A stretch of DNA of 42,606 bases from NCBI GenBank assembly GCA_028689635.1, contig JAQVCU010000014.1:1-42606 (forward strand). Reading direction: 5' to 3'. Positions 24,880 through 31,415 of this stretch are shown piece by piece. The stretch is from Oscillospiraceae bacterium. GTDB taxonomy: Bacteria > Bacillota > Clostridia > Oscillospirales > Ruminococcaceae. Position 1 is the stretch's first letter; each line of letters opens with the position of its first letter. Both the position numbers and the translations under genes were made by a program. Below the pieces are notes generated by a model. It was not told where the DNA came from, ran no database searches, and saw nothing but the letters and a program-made list of their open reading frames with translations.

Positions 24880-25396
24880 ACTTTTTCTCTCTTTTGTCAA
24901 GGTGGGCTTTGGCAGCTTTGGCGGGCTCTCCATGATCCCGCTGATCAACCAGGAGATGACCTCCCACGGGTGGCTCACCGCTGGCGAGGTTTCCGATATC
25001 GTCGCCATTGCCGAGATGACCCCCGGCTCCCTGGGCGTCAACTGCGCCACCTTCGCCGGGATCCAGGCCGGTGGTTTTGGCGCCTCCCTTGTCGCGGTGC
25101 TGGGGGTGATGACCCCCTCTCTCACCCTTTGCCTTTTGGCGGCGGTCTTTCTTGCCAAGCTCAGCCGCAGCCCCTGGCTGGCGCGGATCATGGGTGGGAT
25201 CCGCCCGGTATGCTTCGGCATGATCCTCGCTTCCGCCGTCACCCTGTCGGCCTCCAACTACCTTGTGGACAGCGCCGTCAGCCTTTGGGCCATCCTCATC
25301 GGCGCCCTGGTGCTGGTGCTGCTGGTGCGTTTTCGCTGGTCGGTTCCCGCCGTCATCGGCGTCTCGGCCGCCCTGGGGGTCCTTCTGATCCGATGA
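24866..25396 (+). CDS. Chromate transporter family protein, second half
   Basis: The 176-residue partner has VKVGFGSFGGLSMIP near residues 9-23 and AIAEMTPGSLGVNCATFAG near 49-67, the matching CHR motifs. Its ATG at 24866 has GGAGG at 7 nt inside the end of the first half. Starts further upstream in this frame were rejected because they lie in the previous gene without a site. Five or six membrane segments are expected. Confidence 0.92.
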   Translation: MLYLELFLSFVKVGFGSFGGLSMIPLINQEMTSHGWLTAGEVSDIVAIAEMTPGSLGVNCATFAGIQAGGFGASLVAVLGVMTPSLTLCLLAAVFLAKLSRSPWLARIMGGIRPVCFGMILASAVTLSASNYLVDSAVSLWAILIGALVLVLLVRFRWSVPAVIGVSAALGVLLIR

Positions 25397-25441
25397 AACC
25401 CCGCTGTGGCCCCCGGCAGGCCGCCTTCGGCAGAGCCGATC

Positions 25442-25494
25442 TAAAAAAGATCCCCCGGCGCGCCTGCCAAAAGCGCGCCGGGGGATCTTTTTTG
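25442..25494. terminator. Bidirectional terminator between converging genes
   Basis: A stem of about 19 bp, AAAGATCCCCCGGCGCGC and its complement, has A6/T6 tracts on both sides. It serves the chromate transporters (plus) and the papain-like gene (minus, stop at 25508). Confidence 0.95.
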
Positions 25495-25507
25495 TTTCTG
25501 GTTTTGT

Positions 25508-26062
25508 TCACACCGCCCTGCCCGCGGCCGGGTCGTACTCCCGCAGCAGGCCCTCATAGATGAGCTCAAAGCCGTCCATGTCGTAAAAATCGTACGGGCG
25601 GGCCAGGGAATAGTCCTTGTCCGTCCTGTGGATGCCGCTTTCATGGAGCACCTTCGCCACAAACTGAGAGCAAAAATAGCGGTTTCCGGAGTGAAAGGCG
25701 ATGCCAAAAGCGTTGCAGACAATGCCGATATAATTGAATTTATAAGCCGCCGGATCCCGGTCAAAAACTGCGGCCACCGCCCGGGCGCGGGCGTACTGCT
25801 CCGGCGAGACCCGGGCATGATAGACCCGGCAGCGGGTTTTGTAAAACACCAGGAACACACCGGCCAAGCGGTTTTCATGTACATAGCCCGCGACAAAGGG
25901 GTTGCGGGGGATCAGCCTTCCAAAACTTCGCATATCGGTAAGCCCGCCGTCGAAGCTGACGGAACAATGGCTGTAGGGCCGCCCGGTAAAGAGCTTAACG
26001 ATTCGGGATAGGATGGTACCGGTCTGGGTCACCACAATATAGAAATCTTTTTTCTCCTCCAA
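25508..26062 (-). CDS. Permuted papain-like (YiiX/NlpC-type) amidase
   Basis: The 184-residue protein has GRPYSHCSVSF near residues 28-38 and NRYFCSQFVAKVL near 127-139. The His of SHC and the Cys of FCSQ fit the circularly permuted NlpC/P60 (YiiX/YycO-like) arrangement. These proteins cleave amide or ester bonds in peptidoglycan or lipids; the substrate is unknown. No signal peptide is visible, so it may be cytoplasmic. The start is a TTG at 26062 with AAAGGGG at 8 nt, as no ATG exists before residue 44. It lies 25 nt after the ECF S-component gene and may share the cobalamin-controlled transcript. Confidence 0.8.
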   Translation of the reverse strand: MEEKKDFYIVVTQTGTILSRIVKLFTGRPYSHCSVSFDGGLTDMRSFGRLIPRNPFVAGYVHENRLAGVFLVFYKTRCRVYHARVSPEQYARARAVAAVFDRDPAAYKFNYIGIVCNAFGIAFHSGNRYFCSQFVAKVLHESGIHRTDKDYSLARPYDFYDMDGFELIYEGLLREYDPAAGRAV

Positions 26063-26087
26063 AGCAGCCGCCCCTTTCGGTTTTCCA

Positions 26088-26705
26088 TCATCCGCGCCCT
26101 TCCTTTTCCCCGGCGCCGGTCGCCGCGTCCGGCCCTTTCCGGCCTTTCGACGCGGTTATTGTACCACGCTCCCGTTCTTTGGTCAAATCCTCCCCCTCCG
26201 GCCCCGGCCCGCCAAGGTACAGCTCCCGGCATTTTTTCAGGGCAAAGCGCAGGGGACGCAGCAACAATAGGGCACAGATCAGGTTCCCGCCCCCGTGCAG
26301 CAGGTCGAAGGGGATCCCGGTGATCCACCAGGCAACGCCCGCCGCAGCGCCGTTCACCGCCCCGTAGGAAAGGGCGTAGAGCGCGCCGTAGGAAAGGCCA
26401 AACAGGGCCGAAAGCGCCGCAAAGGGCAGCGTCCCCTGCCAGCGCCGGAACAGCCGCACGGCGACATACAGCGCCAGCCAGATGTAAAGCTGCGGGAACC
26501 ACCAGACCCCAAACCCATTTAGCAGCCCGTAAAGCCCCACATAGGTGTAGATGGCCGGCAGCGCCAGGCGCGGCAGCTCCAGGGTGTAGACGATGACCAA
26601 AAGGCTGATCAGTTCAATATTCGGCAGGGCGTCCAGCGCAAATTTTGAGACCACCATGATCGTCGCCATCAGCCCGGCCGCCGCGATCTCCCGTGGGTTT
26701 TTCAT
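26088..26705 (-). CDS. ECF transporter S component, probably for cobalamin
   Basis: The 205-residue membrane protein starts MKNPREIAAAGLMATIM and has about six membrane segments ending near residue 155. S components bind vitamins and pair with a shared EcfAAT module, which is not in this window. The C-terminal 45 residues are hydrophilic and may be a variable tail. It begins 1 nt after the stop of the DUF4430 gene without a good site of its own, so it is coupled to it. The cobalamin riboswitch upstream suggests the ligand is a corrinoid; this is inference. Confidence 0.8.
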   Translation of the reverse strand: MKNPREIAAAGLMATIMVVSKFALDALPNIELISLLVIVYTLELPRLALPAIYTYVGLYGLLNGFGVWWFPQLYIWLALYVAVRLFRRWQGTLPFAALSALFGLSYGALYALSYGAVNGAAAGVAWWITGIPFDLLHGGGNLICALLLLRPLRFALKKCRELYLGGPGPEGEDLTKERERGTITASKGRKGPDAATGAGEKEGRG

Positions 26706-26706
26706 C

Positions 26707-27105
26707 TCAATAACCGGTTTTCAGCGTCAGTTCAAAGCGGTCGCCATCCGCAATGGGGGTGGAATCCGCCCCGGTCATCACCGCTTCGCCGTCTTTGGTG
26801 ATGCACCACCACTGCTGCTGGGATTCGTCCGCCGTCACGCCGTCCGCCGCCGTAATATAAAGCCCGTAGGGGCCTGCCTCGCCCTCGATGATCTTCGCTT
26901 CCTGCAAGGCTTCTCCCAAAAATTCCGCCTCGGTCTCGATCTTATGCACGGTATCGCTGCCCGGCGCCGCCGTAACGGTTACCTGAAGTTCTTTTTCTCC
27001 CGCCTGTCCCCGGGGCCCAAGCAGCAGCCAGCAGCAGAGCAGGACGGCGGCCACGGCCACCAGCACCGCCGCCGCGGCAAGGGCCTGTTTTTTGCTTTTG
27101 CTCAT
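26707..27105 (-). CDS. Membrane-anchored DUF4430 (transcobalamin-like C-terminal domain) protein
   Basis: The 132-residue protein has a basic start MSKSKKQ, one membrane segment (about 8-30) and a secreted domain. WWCITKDGEAVMTGADSTPI followed by ADGDRFELTL matches the DUF4430 pattern, which resembles the C-terminal domain of intrinsic factor and transcobalamin. The ATG at 27105 has AAGGAG at 7 nt, just after a riboswitch terminator hairpin. Together with the S component it probably captures corrinoids at the cell surface. The anchor has a Cys pair near residue 24 but no clear lipobox. Confidence 0.8.
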   Translation of the reverse strand: MSKSKKQALAAAAVLVAVAAVLLCCWLLLGPRGQAGEKELQVTVTAAPGSDTVHKIETEAEFLGEALQEAKIIEGEAGPYGLYITAADGVTADESQQQWWCITKDGEAVMTGADSTPIADGDRFELTLKTGY

Positions 27106-27120
27106 GTTTTTTCTCCTTCT

Positions 27121-27153
27121 ACAAAAGAACACCTCTTCACGCCGGAAGAGGTG
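27121..27153 (-). terminator. Riboswitch-controlled terminator before the DUF4430 gene
   Basis: On the minus strand a 9-bp perfect stem CACCTCTTC/GAAGAGGTG with loop CGGCGT is followed by TTCTTTTG. It sits between the cobalamin aptamer and the DUF4430 start. Part of its loop and stem (TTCACGCC at 27136-27143 on the plus strand) is complementary to GGCGTGAA at 27198-27205, allowing an alternative structure. Confidence 0.8.
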
Positions 27154-27184
27154 CAGAAGATCCTCGCAAAAAACACAAGGGCCC

Positions 27185-27312
27185 TACCATCCATCGTGGC
27201 GTGAAAGCCCGGCAGAGGGTGGTGTTCCGGCTTGGGGCCAATGCCCTTCACGGTGGCGGGACCGCGCAGGATCTTCCCCTGCTTCCCCACGTTCTCTGTC
27301 AGCGGTATTCGG
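27185..27312 (-). ncRNA. Cobalamin riboswitch aptamer
   Basis: On the minus strand the leader contains GCGGTCCCGCCACCGTGA, close to the conserved cobalamin core CCCGCCACTGTGA, preceded by GGGGAAGATCCTGC and followed by a B12-box-like AAGCCGGAACACCACC and a closing GCCGGGC. Order and spacing fit the class. It precedes a terminator and the DUF4430/S-component genes. The ends are approximate. A covariance search (Rfam Cobalamin) would settle the class; the two core matches make this likely. Confidence 0.82.
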
Positions 27313-27344
27313 TTTTTTTAGGGGGATATCCCCCCGTTTTCTCT

Positions 27345-27372
27345 ATTATAAAGGTTTTGCGGCAAATTACAA
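27345..27372 (-). promoter_or_regulatory. Sigma-A promoter of the cobalamin riboswitch operon
   Basis: On the minus strand TTGTAA (27367-27372) and a perfect TATAAT (27345-27350) are 16 nt apart. A perfect palindrome GGGGGATATCCCCC (27321-27334) lies at the expected RNA 5' end. Confidence 0.8.
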
Positions 27373-27388
27373 TCCTGCCCGCCCGGTT

Positions 27389-28030
27389 TTAAAGCTCTTT
27401 TTTTGCGTAGATTCGGCAGGAGACCCGGTAGGAGAGCGCGTAGGCCAGCAGCGCCGCCACCGGGGCTATCAGCAACAGGACGTTCCACCGGCCCTGCTGC
27501 AAAAATTCCAGCGCCGTTCCATCGGAAAGGATCGAAGCGCTGGCTGCCACCGCGCCGCCGATGAGGGCCATGGCCACCAGAAAGAGGATCCGGCTTTTCT
27601 TCACCCCAAAGCGATAGATCAGGGGCAGCGTCAGGGCTAAAAGCAGCAGCACAATGATAAAGTTTCCCAGCATGGCCGGCAGCAGGATTTCGCGTCCCTC
27701 CGCCTGGGGCCGAAGCAGCGTCCCCAGGACGCCGAGCAGCAGGCTGATCAGCAGCCCTGCCCCCACCAGCAGCAGCCCCAGCAGATATTTGGCGGCAACC
27801 ACCTGCTCCCGTTTTACCGGCAGCGCGCAGACGTATCGGTCCCAGCGGGCCTGTTCGTCGTAGGCAAAGGAGGTCACCACCGTCATGGCCAGCACCACGG
27901 TGATCATGCTCACCAGGGCGGCGGTGCTGTTGCCCAGCATCGAAAAGACGCCGTAGAAAAGCACCAGAAAGCCCAGAGTCCGGCCGTAACGTTTCAGCAC
28001 CAGCAGATCTTTGATCAGCAGCCCTTTCAT
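27389..28030 (-). CDS. ABC-2 type transporter permease
   Basis: The 213-residue membrane protein starts MKGLLIKDLLVLKRYGRT and has about six membrane segments, like the short ABC-2 permeases of YtrA-controlled operons. A conserved DEQARWDRYVCALPVKREQVV segment, typical of these permeases, lies near residues 58-80. Its start overlaps the ATPase stop by ATGA. The substrate is unknown; relatives respond to cell-wall antibiotics. Confidence 0.88.
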   Translation of the reverse strand: MKGLLIKDLLVLKRYGRTLGFLVLFYGVFSMLGNSTAALVSMITVVLAMTVVTSFAYDEQARWDRYVCALPVKREQVVAAKYLLGLLLVGAGLLISLLLGVLGTLLRPQAEGREILLPAMLGNFIIVLLLLALTLPLIYRFGVKKSRILFLVAMALIGGAVAASASILSDGTALEFLQQGRWNVLLLIAPVAALLAYALSYRVSCRIYAKKEL

Positions 28031-28887
28031 TGTTTTTCCCCCTTTACCATATACAGCATGATGTCCTCGATCCTGGCGCGGTCGATGACAAAGCCGGGAT
28101 ACTTCTGCGCGGCCTTTTCCCGGTCGGGAACCAGCAGGGAAGCCCCAAAACGGGTCTCCCTCGCCGCCGCCCGGTCGGAGGGATTCAGGGCTTCCAGCTC
28201 CTGCACGCCGCAGCGCAGGACGCCGTACCGCTCCAGCAAAAGATCTTTTTCTTCGCTGAACTTCACCTGGCCGTGATGGAGGAAGGTGATGTAATCCGCA
28301 GTTTTTTCCAGGTCGCTGACAATGTGGCTGGAAAGCAGCACCCCTCGGGTCTCGTCCTGGATGAATTCCAAGAAAATATCCAGGATCTCATCCCGCACAA
28401 TGGGGTCCAGGCCGCTGGTGGCCTCATCCAGGATCAGCAGCTCCGGATGGTGGGAAAGGGCCGCCGCAATGGAGAGCTTCATCTTCATGCCTTTGGAAAA
28501 TTCTTTCACCGTCTTGTTTTCTGGCAGGGAAAATTGCCGCAGATATTTTCCAAACAGCCCGTCGTCCCAATGGGAGTACAGGGGCCGCAGGATACAGGCC
28601 ACATCCCGGGGACGAAGGCTCTCGTAAAAGCAGCATTCGTCCGTCACCACGCCCAGGCGCTCCTTCACCTGCGCCGGGGCCCGGCGCGGATCCTCCCCCA
28701 GCAGGCGGATCTCACCGCGATCCGGCGCAAGGCCGCCCAGGATCAGGCGGATGATCGTGGTTTTTCCGGCGCCGTTTTCCCCCACCAGCCCCATGATGGT
28801 CCCCCGGGGCAGGGAAAAGCTGACGTCCTGAAGCGAAAAATCCCCCAAACTTCTGCAAAGACCCGTAACTTCCAAAATATTCTCCAT
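28027..28887 (-). CDS. ABC transporter ATP-binding protein
   Basis: The 286-residue ATPase has Walker A GENGAGKTT near residue 37, a signature variant FSKGMKMKL in place of LSGGQ, and Walker B LLILDEATSGLDP near 154. The SKGMKMKL signature is typical of the YtrB-like group. The C-terminal 70 residues form an extra domain. Its ATG directly follows the GntR stop codon with no gap. It works with the permease below. Confidence 0.93.
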   Translation of the reverse strand: MENILEVTGLCRSLGDFSLQDVSFSLPRGTIMGLVGENGAGKTTIIRLILGGLAPDRGEIRLLGEDPRRAPAQVKERLGVVTDECCFYESLRPRDVACILRPLYSHWDDGLFGKYLRQFSLPENKTVKEFSKGMKMKLSIAAALSHHPELLILDEATSGLDPIVRDEILDIFLEFIQDETRGVLLSSHIVSDLEKTADYITFLHHGQVKFSEEKDLLLERYGVLRCGVQELEALNPSDRAAARETRFGASLLVPDREKAAQKYPGFVIDRARIEDIMLYMVKGEKQ

Positions 28888-29265
28888 TTATAGTCCCCCC
28901 CAATACAAAAGGTCTACCGTTTCTTTGATCTCTTCCGCCGTGACGCCGGCCGCTTTTGCCAGCTCTACCGCCTGGGTCAGGGCCGTCTCCACTTTGCGCA
29001 TGCCCTCTTCGCGGAGCAGCTCCGGGTTTCTGCCGGATACAAAGCTCCCCTTGCCCGGCACCGTTTCCACAAAGCCCTCCCGCTCCAGCTCCTCATAAGC
29101 GCGCTTGGTGGTGATCACGCTGATGCGCAGCTCTTTCGCCAGCAGGCGCATGGAAGGCAGCGCCTCCCCCTCGGAGAGCTTTCCCGTCAAAATAAGCCCC
29201 TTGATCTGCGTGACAATCTGCTCATAGATCGGCTTACCGCTGGAATTGCTGATGATGATATCCAC
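28888..29265 (-). CDS. GntR family regulator, YtrA subfamily
   Basis: The 125-residue protein has the N-terminal winged helix with GKPIYEQIVTQIKGLI and MRLLAKELRISVITTKRAYEELE, then a short C-terminal helical region, as in YtrA-type repressors. I chose a GTG start at 29265 because family members begin four to ten residues before the PIYEQI motif; the ribosome site (GCGGGATG) is weak. Upstream ATGs would precede the predicted promoter. It should repress its own operon through the inverted repeat at 29285-29313. Confidence 0.88.
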   Translation of the reverse strand: MDIIISNSSGKPIYEQIVTQIKGLILTGKLSEGEALPSMRLLAKELRISVITTKRAYEELEREGFVETVPGKGSFVSGRNPELLREEGMRKVETALTQAVELAKAAGVTAEEIKETVDLLYWGGL

Positions 29266-29284
29266 GATGCATCCCGCTTTCCGA

Positions 29285-29313
29285 ATATTGTATATATCGT
29301 CTATATACAATAT
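29285..29313. promoter_or_regulatory. YtrA-type operator, perfect 12-bp inverted repeat
   Basis: ATATTGTATATA and TATATACAATAT flank TCGTC. The repeat covers the end of the -10 box and the transcription start of the GntR operon, the expected position for an autorepressor. GTATA-N-TATAC cores are typical of YtrA sites. Confidence 0.88.
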
Positions 29314-29337
29314 AGTTAATATTTCATCCTTTGTCAA
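29309..29337 (-). promoter_or_regulatory. Sigma-A promoter of the GntR-ABC operon
   Basis: On the minus strand an exact TTGACA (29332-29337) and TATATT (29309-29314) are 17 nt apart. The -10 overlaps the operator. Confidence 0.9.
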
Positions 29338-29356
29338 GCCCCCCGGCCAACTTTTC

Positions 29357-29385
29357 TTGACAGCCGCAGGTTCAGCGGCTATCAT
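29357..29385 (+). promoter_or_regulatory. Sigma-A promoter of the metY-like gene
   Basis: An exact TTGACA and TATCAT are 17 nt apart. The spacer carries the inverted repeat AGCCGC-N7-GCGGCT, a possible repressor site. Confidence 0.85.
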
Positions 29386-29435
29386 AAACCTAATCGTCAA
29401 TCACCGTCCACATCAGACCCCGAAGGAGGAACAGT

Positions 29436-30704
29436 ATGAAAATCGAGACCAAATGCCTGCACGAGGGCTACCAGCCCGGCAATGGACAGCCCAAAGCCCT
29501 GCCTATTTATCAAAGCACCACCTACACCTATGATTCCACCGAGCACATCGGTAAGCTTTTTGACCTGAGCGTGGACGGACACATGTATTCCCGGATCTCC
29601 AACCCCACTGTGGAAGCGGTGGAGAAGAAGATCGCCGCCTTGGAGGGGGGCGTGGGCGCCCTGTGCACCACCTCCGGGCAGGCCGCCAATCTGCTGGCCA
29701 TCCTCAACATCGTCCAGGCCGGGGATCATTTTATCAGCGCCGCCACCATTTACGGCGGCACCATCAATCTTTTCGGCGTCACCCTCAAAAAATTTGGCAT
29801 CGAATGCACCTTTGTCAACGCGGAAGCTTCCGCGGAGGAAATTGAAAAGGCGATCCGTCCCAACACCAAGGCTATTTTTGGCGAGACCATCGCCAACCCT
29901 TCCATCGAGGTGTTCGACATCCAGAAATTTGCGGAGATCGCCCACCGCCACCATCTGCCGCTGATCGTGGACAACACCTTCGCCACTCCCATCCTCTGCC
30001 GTCCCTTTGAGTTCGGCGCCGATATCGTCACCCATTCCACCACCAAATACATGGACGGCCATGCGGTACAGGTGGGCGGCGCCATTGTGGACAGCGGGAA
30101 TTTTGACTGGACCTGCGGCCGGTTCCCGGAATTTACCGAACCGGACGAATCCTATCACGGCGTTGTTTACACCAAAAACTTTGGCAAGGCCGCCTATATC
30201 ACCAAGGCCCGGGTGCAGCTGACCCGGGATTTTGGCACCTACCCTTCCGCCCAGGCTGCGTTCCTGCTCAACCTGGGGCTGGAGACCCTGGCCGTGCGCA
30301 TGGAGCGCCATTGCCGCAACGCCGAAAAGGCGGCGGAGTTCCTGGCCGCCTCCCCCAAGGTGGAGTTTGTTCATTACCCCACCCTGCCCGGGGACGCCTA
30401 TCATGAGCGCGCCAAAAAATATCTGCCCCTCGGCTGCAGCGGCGTCATCTCCTTCTCCCTCAAAGGCTCCCGGGAGACCGCCATCCGCTTTATGGACAGC
30501 CTCTCCCTCGCCAACAACGTGGTGCATGTGGCCGATATCTGCACCTGCGTGCTGCATCCCGCCAGCTCCACCCACCGCCAGCTCAGCGACGGCCAGCTCA
30601 AAGCCGCCGGCATCACGCCCGGCCTGATCCGCCTTTCCGTCGGCCTGGAAAACATCGACGATATTTTGGAGGATCTTCAAAAGGGCCTGGACGCCATCGA
30701 CTGA
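29436..30704 (+). CDS. metY: O-acetylhomoserine sulfhydrylase (Cys/Met metabolism PLP enzyme)
   Basis: The 422-residue protein is a cystathionine gamma-synthase-family PLP enzyme. It starts MKIETKCLHEGYQPGNGQPK and includes YSRISNPTVEAVEKKIAALEGG, the PLP-stacking TIYGG segment, and the lysine site THSTTKYMDGH near residue 205. The length, the HPASSTHRQLS loop and GLIRLSVGLENIDDILEDL at the end fit O-acetylhomoserine (thiol)-lyase. It makes homocysteine or methionine from O-acetylhomoserine and sulfide or methanethiol. Methionine gamma-lyase is a less likely alternative. The ATG has AAGGAGG at 8 nt. The gene stands alone. Confidence 0.92.
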   Translation: MKIETKCLHEGYQPGNGQPKALPIYQSTTYTYDSTEHIGKLFDLSVDGHMYSRISNPTVEAVEKKIAALEGGVGALCTTSGQAANLLAILNIVQAGDHFISAATIYGGTINLFGVTLKKFGIECTFVNAEASAEEIEKAIRPNTKAIFGETIANPSIEVFDIQKFAEIAHRHHLPLIVDNTFATPILCRPFEFGADIVTHSTTKYMDGHAVQVGGAIVDSGNFDWTCGRFPEFTEPDESYHGVVYTKNFGKAAYITKARVQLTRDFGTYPSAQAAFLLNLGLETLAVRMERHCRNAEKAAEFLAASPKVEFVHYPTLPGDAYHERAKKYLPLGCSGVISFSLKGSRETAIRFMDSLSLANNVVHVADICTCVLHPASSTHRQLSDGQLKAAGITPGLIRLSVGLENIDDILEDLQKGLDAID

Positions 30705-30726
30705 CCGGAAAAAAATCAAAAAACAG

Positions 30727-30763
30727 ACAGGGCCCGGCGCTTTTCGCAAGCGCCGGGCCCTGT
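30727..30763. terminator. Terminator of the metY-like gene
   Basis: A 16-bp perfect stem ACAGGGCCCGGCGCTT and its complement close a 5-nt loop. TGTTT follows on the plus strand; on the minus strand it is followed by TGTCTGTTTTTTG. Confidence 0.93.
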
Positions 30764-30780
30764 TTATTGAGGGGAAAACA

Positions 30781-30810
30781 AAAGCGGCGGGCCCGTCATG
30801 GGCCCGCCGT
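30781..30810 (-). terminator. Terminator of the gene at 30822
   Basis: On the minus strand GGCGGGCCC and GGGCCCGCC flank a 5-nt loop and are followed by CGCTTTTGTTTT. It lies 12 nt past the stop codon. Confidence 0.85.
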
Positions 30811-30821
30811 CCGGTCTTCTT

Positions 30822-31310
30822 TTATTTTTCCCAACCGCCGAATTCCACGTCTGCGCCGCTTTGAAGCGCTTCGTCCATCAGCCGGATCATCTCCAGCGTG
30901 CTGCGGAATTTTTGGGTCTTTTTGCTGTCGATCCATTGGATTGTCCCCTGCCAGGTGGCGTTTTGACGGAATTGTACATGCACGACGAAAGTTGCCTTTT
31001 CGCCGGATTCCACCACATTTTTGGAGTCTTCCATCTTTTTCACCTCATCCTGGGCTGGTTTTCTTTTCAGCCTTCCACGGCCCCTGCGGACGTTAAACCC
31101 GCGGAGCTGATGCGTCGGCTGGGGAAAGTAAAGCTCGTTGAACAGGCTCTCCATGCGTTCGATCAGAGCCGCAAGGCCGCGAAAGGGCTGGGCCTTCTCG
31201 TAGGCCGCGCTGTAAACCCTTCCGGCGATGTCAAAGTCGCTGTATTCGTCCACCAGCACCGCCAGCTGCGAAACACTGCCCGGACGGAAAAAAACGCCTT
31301 TTACCGGCAT
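30822..31310 (-). CDS. Conserved hypothetical protein, probable target of the SARP-like regulator
   Basis: The 162-residue protein starts MPVKGVFFRPGSVSQLAVLV. Two blocks stand out: residues about 15-75, with GRVYSAAYEKAQPFRGLAAL and QPTHQLRGF, and residues 105-160, with HVQFRQNATWQGTIQW and FRSTLEMIRLMDEAL, joined by a basic linker (VRRGRGRLKRK). The second half resembles short adaptor domains found in several Clostridia, but I know no function. No signal peptide or membrane segment is visible, so it is probably cytoplasmic. The ATG at 31310 has GGGTGG at 5 nt. It follows the SARP-like gene on the same strand, with a 105-nt gap holding its own promoter. Confidence 0.75.
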   Translation of the reverse strand: MPVKGVFFRPGSVSQLAVLVDEYSDFDIAGRVYSAAYEKAQPFRGLAALIERMESLFNELYFPQPTHQLRGFNVRRGRGRLKRKPAQDEVKKMEDSKNVVESGEKATFVVHVQFRQNATWQGTIQWIDSKKTQKFRSTLEMIRLMDEALQSGADVEFGGWEK

Positions 31311-31339
31311 GGCTACCACCCTTTATCCTTTCCTTGCTT

Positions 31340-31370
31340 ATTGTTGCATACGGCGGTCATATATCGGTCA
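31340..31370 (-). promoter_or_regulatory. SARP-like direct repeat and -10 upstream of the conserved hypothetical gene
   Basis: On the minus strand TGACCG occurs twice, at 31370-31365 and 31359-31354, exactly 11 bp apart. Eight nt after the second copy is AACAAT (31345-31340), a usable -10. SARP regulators are known to bind direct repeats spaced by one helical turn over the -35, with the inner repeat about 8 bp from the -10. The next gene upstream encodes a SARP-like protein. Function is inferred. Confidence 0.6.
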
Positions 31371-31415
31371 CAAACCCCGCCGGATGTTTTGGCAAAAATA
31401 TACGTTATGACAATC

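Noticed and set aside
29397-30749. 450-codon minus-strand open frame opposite the metY-like gene
   Set aside because: The plus strand encodes an obvious PLP enzyme with promoter, ribosome site and terminator. The reverse frame has no family resemblance.
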